Positions 21,145 to 32,150 of a DNA stretch of 64,000 nt are shown here, one piece after another. The translations under genes and the position numbers were made by a program. The first letter of the stretch is position 1; each line of letters starts with the position of its first letter. Origin of the DNA: Aphrocallistes beatrix (taxonomy: Eukaryota > Porifera > Hexactinellida > Sceptrulophora > Aphrocallistidae); assembly GCA_963281255.1 (NCBI GenBank), contig OY725498.1, forward strand, positions 992,001 through 1,056,000. Direction: 5' to 3'. The notes under the pieces are model-generated. The model was not told the DNA's origin, did not search any database, and saw only the letters and a list, made by a program, of their open reading frames with translations.

Positions 21145-24100
21145 ATGGCATCGGGATATACAAGTACTACCTTATATCTTGTTCCTACAGATGAGGCAGA
21201 TCAAAAAGATCATATTAGTCCAAACGAACTTCTTGATAGTTCTGACTTATATTCTCTACCCAGTACTCCTTCTGAGATTCTGCATGAACGGAGACCTCAC
21301 ATATCTCTTGGGTTGGTAGAAAAGAGCCTACTAGCACAGAGGTCGGCTAACAGAGCTGTGTTTTTTCTCTACGGTTTGAGTGGTTCTGGTAAAACTGCTA
21401 CCCTCAAGCATCTATTTAATGGTGCAAAAGAATTACAAATATCTTCAAAGGAATCTGCAACTCGTAGTGTCATTGAGCATATTTACTCACTTAAAAGTGA
21501 TCATTGGGGTGTTAAGAACTTGCAGATTAGTTTTATTGATTCTCCAGGATTTGGAGATCCTGATGGCCCATATCAGGACGCAATTAATCTAGCTCTAATT
21601 GAAGAATTTATCAAACAGCATCCGCAGTTAGGTGCTCAGAAGATAAAACAGTTTGGATTGCCACATAATTACATTGTATATCCTAATATAGTCATGATCG
21701 TGATAGATGTGAATGATGAGAGAATGCTTGGTTACCAGTCAAGAGTTGCAAGCATGTTTAGGCTTCTAAAGGAAAAGAGACTCCACTTAATTAACCAGAA
21801 ACATCCAAATGTTGTGATTGTGCTAACTCACGTCTGCAAATATTCTAGAAAAACTTGGGCGACTAAACTCGCGTCCAAAGCTTACTTTGTCCAACTTCTC
21901 GCACGGAGATTCTTGAATATGGACGCACCTATAGTTTATATTGAAAATCAACCTGATGATTATGATCTTGAGACTAGTGGAGATTTCTCAATTCTTTACA
22001 ACGGAGAATATCAACCAAAGAACTTGTTCGATGCTTGCATTGATATTATGAAGAGTAGTCAAGATGAAGTCGGAATCGAAGCAGTTAGGTTATTCTTTCA
22101 AACAACAATTTCTGAAGTATCAAACAATTTACCTTCTAACATTGTCTCTCTCGAATCTATATCAGATCAGACACTCTTCGATAAAAGTAAAGAATATTTT
22201 CTTTCTAAATTGAAAGAATCGCAATCTTCCTTGGAGAAGACTAAAGTAAATATAATGATAAATGAATATATTCAGAAGAACAGTTCAGATCGAAGGAATG
22301 AGAGAATGAAATTAGAAGATGAGCTCTATCCTCTAAAGTTTGTATTGATGAAGCGTTTCAAAGCACCTGAAGATTTGGAGTCTAAGACACTCGGCGAAAT
22401 AGAAATAACTCTCCATCCTTACAAATTTAATGAATTAGAATCTCGGGTTCTTTCTGAAGTTTTTAAAATTAAGCCTCCAGTTGTTCAACAAATACGTACG
22501 AATTTAGGACACGGATACGATCTCTTGACTGAAACAGTGAAAGATAAGCTCGTGATACACTTAGAGTCTGAAGTTGCAGTTCCTCCTTATGGATTTCTGA
22601 TTCCTGCTAACTGTCAATCCCATTTCGCATCTCTTGATGATATCAATTTCATTTGCGATTTTTTTTGTAATTTGGATGAGTATAACGTAACCAGACTGGC
22701 AGATTTAGATCTTATGGATTATAAAGGTGACATAAGATTCAACCCCCTTCATGGTCATAATATTTATGATCCTAATTCTACTTCAACATCGAGAAAAGTT
22801 GAAATAACTTTCGTTGTTGAAAAGGTCTTAAGTTCCATTAATATTAGACTTAATTCGTACCAACTTGCGGACAATTTCCAAGATATTTTGAAGGATCTTC
22901 CCAAATCCTTTGACGAAAACGATGAAGCGAATGCCCAGAAATTTGACGACTTTTTTACTCAACACGGGTGTTTTTTCTTGTCTGGAGTATCCATTGGAGG
23001 ATATGTTTGTGGAAAGTTTCGTGTCAACTGTGAGCGATTAACTCCAGACTATTTTGATTATCTGAGACAACGGCTTGTTAATATAATTCTCAATATTAAA
23101 CATGGTGTTTCGAAAGAAGAATTCTTAAAACAAACAAAAGAAATAGAAAAAGAAATGTTAAATCCATTCTACGATCTCCTAAGTGCCGAGTTGGAATGGT
23201 TTGGTGGAGATCCCAAATATTATCAGAAAAGTTTCAAAGACTTATCTCAGGTGGAATGGCGTTCTTGGGAAAGATCTGTGAAGTACAGACCAGTTATCCT
23301 CCCCCATCATCTCTACCTGCAGCCGATATTCCATGTAACAAAGAGTCATGACAACGCTATCCTGGAAGCATTCAAAGAGCACCTCCTTAAGTTAAAGAAA
23401 CTGCATGAACAGAGTCCTCACAGATCTCTCAGGTTGGTAGAAAAGAGTCTGATGACACAGAGGTCGGCCAACAGAGCTGTGTTTTTTCTCTACGGTTTGA
23501 GTGGTTCTGGTAAAACTGCTACCCTCATGCATCTATTTAATGGTGCAAAGGAACTGCAGATATCTCCAAATTATTCTGCAACTCGTAGTGTCATTGAGCA
23601 TATTTATCCACTTAAAAGTGATCATTGGGATGTTAGAAACTTCCAAATTAGTTTCATTGATTGTCCAGGATTTGGAGATACTGATGGTCTGAATCAGGAC
23701 GCAATTAATCTAGCTCTAATTGAAGAATTTGTGAAAATACATCCACAGTTAGGTACTCAGGAAATAAAATGGCTTGGGTATCCATACAATTACCTCGTAT
23801 ACCCTAATATAGTCATGATAGTGATAGACGTGACTGATGAGAGAATACTTGGTTACCAGTCAAAGGTTGCAAATATGTTTAAGATTCTTAAGAAAAAAAA
23901 ACTTCACTTAATTAACCTGAAACATCCAAATGTTGTGATTGTGCTAACTCACGTTTGTCGTTATCCTAAAAAAACTTGGGCGACTAAACTCGCGTCTAAA
24001 GCATACTTTGTCCAACTCCTCGCACGAAGATTCTTGAAAATCGACGTACCTATAGTTTATATTGAAAATGAACCTGAAGATTATGATCTTGAGATTAGTG

Positions 24101-25660
24101 GAGATTTTCTCAATCCTCTACAACGGAGAATATCAACCAAAGAACTTGTTCGATGCTTGCATTGATATTATGAAGAATAGTCGAGATGAAGTCGGAATCG
24201 AAGCAGTTAGGTTGTTCTTTCAAACAACAATTTCTGAAGTTTCTAAAAGTTTACCTCCTAGCATTGTCTCTCCCGAATCTATTACTGATCTGGCACTCTT
24301 TGATAAAAGTAAAGAATTTTTTCTCTCTAAATTGACAGTTTTAAAGCCTGCCTATGAGATTACAGAAGTAATTACAATGATAAATGAATATATTCAGAAG
24401 AACAGCTCAGATCGAAGGAATGAAGGAATGAAATTAATAGATGAGCTCTATCCTCTAAAGTTTGTATTGATGAAGCGTTTCAAAGCACCTGAAGATTTGG
24501 AGTCTAAGACACTCGGCGAAATAGAAATAACTCTCCATCCTTACAAATTGAATGAATTAGAATCTCGGGTTCTTTCTGAAGTTTTTAAAATTAAGCCTCC
24601 AGTTGTTCAACAAATACGTACGAATTTAGGACACGGATACGATCTCTTGACTGAAACAGTGAAAGATAAGCTCGTGATACACTTAGAGTCTGAAGTTGCA
24701 GTTCCTCCTTATGGATTTCTGATTCCTGCTAACTGTCAATCCCATTTCGCATCTCTTGATGATATCAATTTCATTTGCGATTTTTTTTGTAATTTGGATG
24801 AGTATAACGTAACCAGACTGGCAGATTTAGATCTTATGGATTATAAAGGTGACATAAGATTCAACCCCCTTCATGGTCATAATATTTATGATCCTAATTC
24901 AACTTCAACATCGAGAAAAGTTGAAATAACTTTCGTTGTTGAAAAGGTCTTAAGTTCCATTAATATTAGACTTAATTCGTACCAACTTGCGGACAATTTC
25001 CAAGATATTTTGAAGGATCTTCCCAAATCCTTTGACAAAAACGATGAAGCGAATGCTCAGAAATTTGACGACTTTTTTACTCAACACGGGTGTTTTTTCT
25101 TGTCTGGAGTATCCATTGGAGGATATGTTTGTGGAAAGTTTCGTGTCAACTGTGAGCGATTAACTCCAGACTATTTTGATTATCTGAGACAACGGCTTGT
25201 TAATATAATTCTCAATATTAAATATGGTGTTTCGAAAGAAGAATTCTTAAAACAAACAAAAGAAATAGAAAAAGAAATGTTAAATCCATTCTACGATCTC
25301 CTAAGTGCTGAGTTGGAATGGTTTGGTGGAGATCCCAAATATTATCAGAAAAGTTTCGAAGACTTATCTCAGGTGGAATGGCGTTCTTGGGAAAGATCTG
25401 TGAAGTACAGACCAGTTATCCTCCCCCATCATCTCTACCTGCAGCCGATATTCCATGTAACAAAGAGTCATGACAACGCTATCCTGGAAGCATTCAGAAA
25501 GCACCTCCTCAAATTAAAACCCTCCCAATCCAAGCCCAAACCTTTTACTAAAGCATGGTTTTCCAATAGACATACAAGGAAAGCAGAATCTGAGAGAGTT
25601 AAGACAGAAATAAAGAATACGAGTAGAAGTCTTTTTTCGGATTCAAAACGGTCTTCTTAA
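21145..25660 (+). pseudogene. Gene B: two GTPase-MACPF modules, no Hog, one frameshift
   Basis: Two tandem 2,121-bp modules beginning at 21280 and 23401. Module 1 has its own GTPase variant (QFGLPHNYIVYP); module 2 is the c type also found in C and D. Each has Walker A GLSGSGKT, DSPG or DCPG, LTHVC, then linker and MACPF (F-x6-HGCFF and SIGGYVCGKF). A single extra T in the run at 24105-24108, in the second GTPase domain, breaks the frame. The offset to gene C drops from 5,511 to 5,510 bp exactly there, which proves a 1-bp difference. The C-terminus is the Hog-less tail SLFSDSKRSS. From about 22,000 onward it reads the same as gene C. It could be a young pseudogene, or the extra T could be a consensus error in a homopolymer within near-identical repeats. 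Confidence 0.85.
23401..25521 (+). repeat. 2,121-bp GTPase-MACPF module, second copy in gene B (c type)
   Basis: Begins at the CTGCATGAACAG that opens every internal module and runs to the gene's tail. It matches module 2 of gene C and modules 3 and 5 of gene D, apart from the one inserted T. Confidence 0.85.
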
Positions 25661-25974
25661 ATGTGTCAGTTATCAGATGAGTGGGAAGATGCACATCTAC
25701 TGCTCTGCACTAGAGAAGATGTACTACAATTTTCGACCTATCGAAACTCTTTTTCAGTAATTATTTGTGATATGTCATATCCAAACTGGAGAGTCTTACA
25801 TTTTTATGTGTACTTAAGTATTCCGTACTTTTATGTGTATTTTGAACCTTTCTAATTTAGTAGATTCTTATGTTAATATTAGCCATGTAAATATATTGTT
25901 TGTCATCTAGTTTCGCTCTACGAAGCTTTTTCATAAATATACGGTATTTGCATTTCTGCAAAAACCTGATTATA

Positions 25975-26215
25975 CATAAGATTAGTGTAGATTTGCTCAT
26001 GCTCTAAATATCTTGTTTATTATTCGATTTTAATTTATTAAATACTGTTTCATATTATGTTGTGACATACTACTACACGATTGGTTTATGCTAAGAGATA
26101 TTCCTGGTCCACCCCTCAACCCAGACGCTACGCAATCCCCTAGGATGGCTTTCCTTTGTTTTGGAATGTGAAGCCTTGAACTCGATGGGGAATTTGTACA
26201 TGAACTGTGTAAGAG
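25975..26215 (+). promoter_or_regulatory. Conserved spacer block, copy 2 (B-C)
   Basis: Same block as at 20750. The 27-codon frame is 26088-26171 (starts MLRDIPGPPLNP), and the donor-like GTAAGAG starts at 26209. Confidence 0.55.
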
Positions 26216-26366
26216 AAAATTTTAAAATACTTTTGTTTATTGTGCATCATTTGTAGTTTGTAGCGTACTTTATTGCAGAGTTATTGCTTGAAAAAATGAT
26301 TTCCTTACGAAAACTACTTTCATCACTTGCTAGAAAGTTATAAATTAGTTTTGGTACAATACACCC

Positions 26367-26549
26367 CAGAGTTGCACGCGGGCCAACTCGGCCCGCGGGC
26401 TGCGGGCCTTTTATTTGTGTTTGCAGAAACTCCCATAAAAGGATTCCCTTAGTGTCTCTCTATAGTTAGTAACTTACAAAGTGAGCCAAAAATATTTATG
26501 CGGGCTTCTTGCGGCCCGAAAATTTAGCTGCGGGCCGCGAGCAACTCTA
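26367..26549. mobile_element. hAT-type non-autonomous element (183 bp), copy 1
   Basis: Terminal inverted repeats CAGAGTTGC at the left and GCAACTCTA at the right, with GC-rich arms of GGGCC and GGCCCG runs typical of hAT short elements. It is flanked by an 8-bp target duplication with one mismatch, ATACACCC (26359-26366) and GTACACCC (26550-26557). No transposase is encoded. It lies 91 bp before the gene C start. Confidence 0.85.
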
Positions 26550-26640
26550 GTACACCCTCGATAATCCGAGCATTTCATTCTTACAATCAGAATACCCTAA
26601 AATATAATCTTATCCGCCTCCATAATTTTTATAGTTCTAG

Positions 26641-29600
26641 ATGGCATCAGGATTTACAAGTTCCGTGTATTATGTTCCTGACAACGCAGCAACAGATACA
26701 ATAGACCAAGAAAATACCCAAGATACCAGCCCAAACAAACTTCTTGACGATTCTAACTTGTATTCCCTAGCCAATAATCCTTCTGATATTCTGCATGAAC
26801 AGAGTCCTCACAGATCTCTCGGGTTGGTAGAAAAGAGTCTGATGGCACAGAGATCGGCTAACAGAGCTGTGTTTTTTCTCTACGGTTTGAGTGGTTCTGG
26901 TAAAACCGCTACCCTCCAGCATCTATTTAATGGTGCAAAGGAATTACAAATATCTTCGAAGGAATCTACTACTCGTTGTGTCATGGAGCATATTTACTCG
27001 CTTAAAAGTGATCATTGGGGTGTTAGCAACTTGCAAATTAGTTTCATAGATTCTCCAGGATTTGGAGATACTGACAGTCTGAATCAGGACGCAATTAATC
27101 TGGCTCTAATTGAAGAATTTATCAAACAGCATCCGCAGTTAGGTGCTCAGGAAATAAAATGGCTTGGATGGTCATACCACTACACTGTATACCCTAATAT
27201 AGTCATGATAGTGATAGACGTGACTGACGAGAGAATGCTTGGTTACAAGTCAAGAGTTGCGAGCATGTTTAGAATTCTAATGAAAAAGAAACTCAAATTA
27301 ATTGACCGGAAACATCCAAATGTTGTTATTGTACTGACTCACGTTTGTAGTTATCCGAAAAAAGTTTGGGAAACCGAGCTCGAGTCTAAAGCCTACTTTG
27401 TCCAACTCCTAGCACGGAGATTTTTAAAAATACAGGTACCTGTTGTTTATATTGAAAATAAAACTAATAATTTTGATCTTGAGGAGAAGGGAGATTTCTC
27501 AATCCTCTACAACGGAGAATATCAACCAAAGAACTTGTTCGATGCTTGCATTGATATTATGAAGAGTAGTCAAGATGAAGTCGGAATCGAAGCAGTTAGG
27601 TTATTCTTTCAAACAACAATTTCTGAAGTATCAAACAATTTACCTTCTAACATTGTCTCTCTCGAATCTATATCAGATCAGACACTCTTCGATAAAAGTA
27701 AAGAATATTTTCTTTCTAAATTGAAAGAATCGCAATCTTCCTTGGAGAAGACTAAAGTAAATATAATGATAAATGAATATATTCAGAAGAACAGTTCAGA
27801 TCGAAGGAATGAGAGAATGAAATTAGAAGATGAGCTCTATCCTCTAAAGTTTGTATTGATGAAGCGTTTCAAAGCACCTGAAGATTTGGAGTCTAAGACA
27901 CTCGGCGAAATAGAAATAACTCTCCATCCTTACAAATTTAATGAATTAGAATCTCGGGTTCTTTCTGAAGTTTTTAAAATTAAGCCTCCAGTTGTTCAAC
28001 AAATACGTACGAATTTAGGACACGGATACGATCTCTTGACTGAAACAGTGAAAGATAAGCTCGTGATACACTTAGAGTCTGAAGTTGCAGTTCCTCCTTA
28101 TGGATTTCTGATTCCTGCTAACTGTCAATCCCATTTCGCATCTCTTGATGATATCAATTTCATTTGCGATTTTTTTTGTAATTTGGATGAGTATAACGTA
28201 ACCAGACTGGCAGATTTAGATCTTATGGATTATAAAGGTGACATAAGATTCAACCCCCTTCATGGTCATAATATTTATGATCCTAATTCTACTTCAACAT
28301 CGAGAAAAGTTGAAATAACTTTCGTTGTTGAAAAGGTCTTAAGTTCCATTAATATTAGACTTAATTCGTACCAACTTGCGGACAATTTCCAAGATATTTT
28401 GAAGGATCTTCCCAAATCCTTTGACGAAAACGATGAAGCGAATGCCCAGAAATTTGACGACTTTTTTACTCAACACGGGTGTTTTTTCTTGTCTGGAGTA
28501 TCCATTGGAGGATATGTTTGTGGAAAGTTTCGTGTCAACTGTGAGCGATTAACTCCAGACTATTTTGATTATCTGAGACAACGGCTTGTTAATATAATTC
28601 TCAATATTAAACATGGTGTTTCGAAAGAAGAATTCTTAAAACAAACAAAAGAAATAGAAAAAGAAATGTTAAATCCATTCTACGATCTCCTAAGTGCCGA
28701 GTTGGAATGGTTTGGTGGAGATCCCAAATATTATCAGAAAAGTTTCAAAGACTTATCTCAGGTGGAATGGCGTTCTTGGGAAAGATCTGTGAAGTACAGA
28801 CCAGTTATCCTCCCCCATCATCTCTACCTGCAGCCGATATTCCATGTAACAAAGAGTCATGACAACGCTATCCTGGAAGCATTCAAAGAGCACCTCCTTA
28901 AGTTAAAGAAACTGCATGAACAGAGTCCTCACAGATCTCTCAGGTTGGTAGAAAAGAGTCTGATGACACAGAGGTCGGCCAACAGAGCTGTGTTTTTTCT
29001 CTACGGTTTGAGTGGTTCTGGTAAAACTGCTACCCTCATGCATCTATTTAATGGTGCAAAGGAACTGCAGATATCTCCAAATTATTCTGCAACTCGTAGT
29101 GTCATTGAGCATATTTATCCACTTAAAAGTGATCATTGGGATGTTAGAAACTTCCAAATTAGTTTCATTGATTGTCCAGGATTTGGAGATACTGATGGTC
29201 TGAATCAGGACGCAATTAATCTAGCTCTAATTGAAGAATTTGTGAAAATACATCCACAGTTAGGTACTCAGGAAATAAAATGGCTTGGGTATCCATACAA
29301 TTACCTCGTATACCCTAATATAGTCATGATAGTGATAGACGTGACTGATGAGAGAATACTTGGTTACCAGTCAAAGGTTGCAAATATGTTTAAGATTCTT
29401 AAGAAAAAAAAACTTCACTTAATTAACCTGAAACATCCAAATGTTGTGATTGTGCTAACTCACGTTTGTCGTTATCCTAAAAAAACTTGGGCGACTAAAC
29501 TCGCGTCTAAAGCATACTTTGTCCAACTCCTCGCACGAAGATTCTTGAAAATCGACGTACCTATAGTTTATATTGAAAATGAACCTGAAGATTATGATCT

Positions 29601-31170
29601 TGAGATTAGTGGAGATTTCTCAATCCTCTACAACGGAGAATATCAACCAAAGAACTTGTTCGATGCTTGCATTGATATTATGAAGAATAGTCGAGATGAA
29701 GTCGGAATCGAAGCAGTTAGGTTGTTCTTTCAAACAACAATTTCTGAAGTTTCTAAAAGTTTACCTCCTAGCATTGTCTCTCCCGAATCTATTACTGATC
29801 TGGCACTCTTTGATAAAAGTAAAGAATTTTTTCTCTCTAAATTGACAGTTTTAAAGCCTGCCTATGAGATTACAGAAGTAATTACAATGATAAATGAATA
29901 TATTCAGAAGAACAGCTCAGATCGAAGGAATGAAGGAATGAAATTAATAGATGAGCTCTATCCTCTAAAGTTTGTATTGATGAAGCGTTTCAAAGCACCT
30001 GAAGATTTGGAGTCTAAGACACTCGGCGAAATAGAAATAACTCTCCATCCTTACAAATTGAATGAATTAGAATCTCGGGTTCTTTCTGAAGTTTTTAAAA
30101 TTAAGCCTCCAGTTGTTCAACAAATACGTACGAATTTAGGACACGGATACGATCTCTTGACTGAAACAGTGAAAGATAAGCTCGTGATACACTTAGAGTC
30201 TGAAGTTGCAGTTCCTCCTTATGGATTTCTGATTCCTGCTAACTGTCAATCCCATTTCGCATCTCTTGATGATATCAATTTCATTTGCGATTTTTTTTGT
30301 AATTTGGATGAGTATAACGTAACCAGACTGGCAGATTTAGATCTTATGGATTATAAAGGTGACATAAGATTCAACCCCCTTCATGGTCATAATATTTATG
30401 ATCCTAATTCAACTTCAACATCGAGAAAAGTTGAAATAACTTTCGTTGTTGAAAAGGTCTTAAGTTCCATTAATATTAGACTTAATTCGTACCAACTTGC
30501 GGACAATTTCCAAGATATTTTGAAGGATCTTCCCAAATCCTTTGACAAAAACGATGAAGCGAATGCTCAGAAATTTGACGACTTTTTTACTCAACACGGG
30601 TGTTTTTTCTTGTCTGGAGTATCCATTGGAGGATATGTTTGTGGAAAGTTTCGTGTCAACTGTGAGCGATTAACTCCAGACTATTTTGATTATCTGAGAC
30701 AACGGCTTGTTAATATAATTCTCAATATTAAATATGGTGTTTCGAAAGAAGAATTCTTAAAACAAACAAAAGAAATAGAAAAAGAAATGTTAAATCCATT
30801 CTACGATCTCCTAAGTGCTGAGTTGGAATGGTTTGGTGGAGATCCCAAATATTATCAGAAAAGTTTCGAAGACTTATCTCAGGTGGAATGGCGTTCTTGG
30901 GAAAGATCTGTGAAGTACAGACCAGTTATCCTCCCCCATCATCTCTACCTGCAGCCGATATTCCATGTAACAAAGAGTCATGACAACGCTATCCTGGAAG
31001 CATTCAGAAAGCACCTCCTCAAATTAAAACCCTCCCAATCCAAGCCCAAACCTTTTACTAAAGCATGGTTTTCCAATAGACATACAAGGAAAGCAGAATC
31101 TGAGAGAGTTAAGACAGAAATAAAGAATACGAGTAGAAGTCTTTTTTCGGATTCAAAACGGTCTTCTTAA
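26641..31170 (+). CDS. Gene C: two GTPase-MACPF modules, no Hog (1509 residues)
   Basis: An intact intronless frame. Module 1 (from 26791, a type): Walker A GLSGSGKT at residues 82-89, DSPG at 137-140, LTHVC at 232-236, GHGYD at about 460-464, MACPF signature F-x6-HGCFF with SIGGYVCGKF at about 604-630, and GGDP at about 690. Module 2 (from 28912, c type) repeats this 707 residues later, with Walker A at 789-796. The C-terminus is a basic tail ending SLFSDSKRSS, which replaces the Hog domain after a shared deletion of about 0.5 kb. No signal peptide or membrane helix is seen, so the product should be cytosolic unless an unseen first exon adds a targeting signal. The function is not known. A GTP-controlled, membrane-active role is inferred from the two domains. 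Confidence 0.88.
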   Translation: MASGFTSSVYYVPDNAATDTIDQENTQDTSPNKLLDDSNLYSLANNPSDILHEQSPHRSLGLVEKSLMAQRSANRAVFFLYGLSGSGKTATLQHLFNGAKELQISSKESTTRCVMEHIYSLKSDHWGVSNLQISFIDSPGFGDTDSLNQDAINLALIEEFIKQHPQLGAQEIKWLGWSYHYTVYPNIVMIVIDVTDERMLGYKSRVASMFRILMKKKLKLIDRKHPNVVIVLTHVCSYPKKVWETELESKAYFVQLLARRFLKIQVPVVYIENKTNNFDLEEKGDFSILYNGEYQPKNLFDACIDIMKSSQDEVGIEAVRLFFQTTISEVSNNLPSNIVSLESISDQTLFDKSKEYFLSKLKESQSSLEKTKVNIMINEYIQKNSSDRRNERMKLEDELYPLKFVLMKRFKAPEDLESKTLGEIEITLHPYKFNELESRVLSEVFKIKPPVVQQIRTNLGHGYDLLTETVKDKLVIHLESEVAVPPYGFLIPANCQSHFASLDDINFICDFFCNLDEYNVTRLADLDLMDYKGDIRFNPLHGHNIYDPNSTSTSRKVEITFVVEKVLSSINIRLNSYQLADNFQDILKDLPKSFDENDEANAQKFDDFFTQHGCFFLSGVSIGGYVCGKFRVNCERLTPDYFDYLRQRLVNIILNIKHGVSKEEFLKQTKEIEKEMLNPFYDLLSAELEWFGGDPKYYQKSFKDLSQVEWRSWERSVKYRPVILPHHLYLQPIFHVTKSHDNAILEAFKEHLLKLKKLHEQSPHRSLRLVEKSLMTQRSANRAVFFLYGLSGSGKTATLMHLFNGAKELQISPNYSATRSVIEHIYPLKSDHWDVRNFQISFIDCPGFGDTDGLNQDAINLALIEEFVKIHPQLGTQEIKWLGYPYNYLVYPNIVMIVIDVTDERILGYQSKVANMFKILKKKKLHLINLKHPNVVIVLTHVCRYPKKTWATKLASKAYFVQLLARRFLKIDVPIVYIENEPEDYDLEISGDFSILYNGEYQPKNLFDACIDIMKNSRDEVGIEAVRLFFQTTISEVSKSLPPSIVSPESITDLALFDKSKEFFLSKLTVLKPAYEITEVITMINEYIQKNSSDRRNEGMKLIDELYPLKFVLMKRFKAPEDLESKTLGEIEITLHPYKLNELESRVLSEVFKIKPPVVQQIRTNLGHGYDLLTETVKDKLVIHLESEVAVPPYGFLIPANCQSHFASLDDINFICDFFCNLDEYNVTRLADLDLMDYKGDIRFNPLHGHNIYDPNSTSTSRKVEITFVVEKVLSSINIRLNSYQLADNFQDILKDLPKSFDKNDEANAQKFDDFFTQHGCFFLSGVSIGGYVCGKFRVNCERLTPDYFDYLRQRLVNIILNIKYGVSKEEFLKQTKEIEKEMLNPFYDLLSAELEWFGGDPKYYQKSFEDLSQVEWRSWERSVKYRPVILPHHLYLQPIFHVTKSHDNAILEAFRKHLLKLKPSQSKPKPFTKAWFSNRHTRKAESERVKTEIKNTSRSLFSDSKRSS
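26791..28911 (+). repeat. 2,121-bp module, first copy in gene C (a type)
   Basis: Starts at CTGCATGAACAGAGTCC and is exactly 2,121 bp to the same point in the next module. Its GTPase half differs from module 2, while its linker and MACPF half is nearly identical. Confidence 0.88.
28912..31032 (+). repeat. 2,121-bp module, second copy in gene C (c type)
   Basis: Marked by ISPNYSATRSV after Walker A and by the WDVRNFQISF segment. It matches module 2 of gene B and modules 3 and 5 of gene D. Confidence 0.85.
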
Positions 31171-31484
31171 ATGTGTCAGTTATCAGATGAGTGGGAAGAT
31201 GCACATCTACTGCTCTGCACTAGAGAAGATGTACTACAATTTTCGACCTATCGAAACTCTTTTTCAGTAATTATTTGTGATATGTCATATCCAAACTGGA
31301 GAGTCTTACATTTTTATGTGTACTTAAGTATTCCGTACTTTTATGTGTATTTTGAACCTTTCTAATTTAGTAGATTCTTATGTTAATATTAGCCATGTAA
31401 ATATATTGTTTGTCATCTAGTTTCGCTCTACGAAGCTTTTTCATAAATATACGGTATTTGCATTTCTGCAAAAACCTGATTATA

Positions 31485-31725
31485 CATAAGATTAGTGTAG
31501 ATTTGCTCATGCTCTAAATATCTTGTTTATTATTCGATTTTAATTTATTAAATACTGTTTCATATTATGTTGTGACATACTACTACACGATTGGTTTATG
31601 CTAAGAGATATTCCTGGTCCACCCCTCAACCCAGACGCTACGCAATCCCCTAGGATGGCTTTCCTTTGTTTTGGAATGTGAAGCCTTGAACTCGATGGGG
31701 AATTTGTACATGAACTGTGTAAGAG
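31485..31725 (+). promoter_or_regulatory. Conserved spacer block, copy 3 (C-D)
   Basis: Same as copy 2, including the 27-codon frame and the GTAAGAG donor-like end. Confidence 0.55.
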
Positions 31726-31876
31726 AAAATTTTAAAATACTTTTGTTTATTGTGCATCATTTGTAGTTTGTAGCGTACTTTATTGCAGAGTTATTGCTTG
31801 AAAAAATGATTTCCTTACGAAAACTACTTTCATCACTTGCTAGAAAGTTATAAATTAGTTTTGGTACAATACACCC

Positions 31877-32059
31877 CAGAGTTGCACGCGGGCCAACTCG
31901 GCCCGCGGGCTGCGGGCCTTTTATTTGTGTTTGCAGAAACTCCCATAAAAGGATTCCCTTAGTGTCTCTCTATAGTTAGTAACTTACAAAGTGAGCCAAA
32001 AATATTTATGCGGGCTTCTTGCGGCCCGAAAATTTAGCTGCGGGCCGCGAGCAACTCTA
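31877..32059. mobile_element. hAT-type non-autonomous element, copy 2
   Basis: Reads the same as the element at 26367-26549, with the same flanking 8-bp duplication. It was therefore copied with the spacer rather than inserted separately. Confidence 0.85.
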
Positions 32060-32150
32060 GTACACCCTCGATAATCCGAGCATTTCATTCTTACAATCAG
32101 AATACCCTAAAATATAATCTTATCCGCCTCCATAATTTTTATAGTTCTAG

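Larger units (their letters stand above)
25661..26640. other. B-C spacer (980 bp), repeated before D and E
   Basis: Opens with leftover Hog-domain 3' DNA (ATGTGTCAGTTATCAG onward), now out of frame and beyond the stop. It then holds the conserved 240-bp block and the hAT-type element. The same 980 bp recur at 31171-32150 and 43044-44023, with no difference I could see by eye. Confidence 0.85.
31171..32150. other. C-D spacer (980 bp)
   Basis: Copy of the B-C spacer at an offset of exactly 5,510 bp, including Hog 3' leftovers, the conserved block and the hAT-type element. Confidence 0.85.

Noticed and set aside
25661..25855. 64-codon frame after genes B, C and D
   Set aside because: It is the end of the lost Hog domain read in a shifted frame, not an independent gene.
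26621..26641. Acceptor-like TTCTAG before gene C as proof of spliced-leader trans-splicing
   Set aside because: The site is suggestive, but genes A, F and G lack the same arrangement and no leader RNA gene was found in the window.
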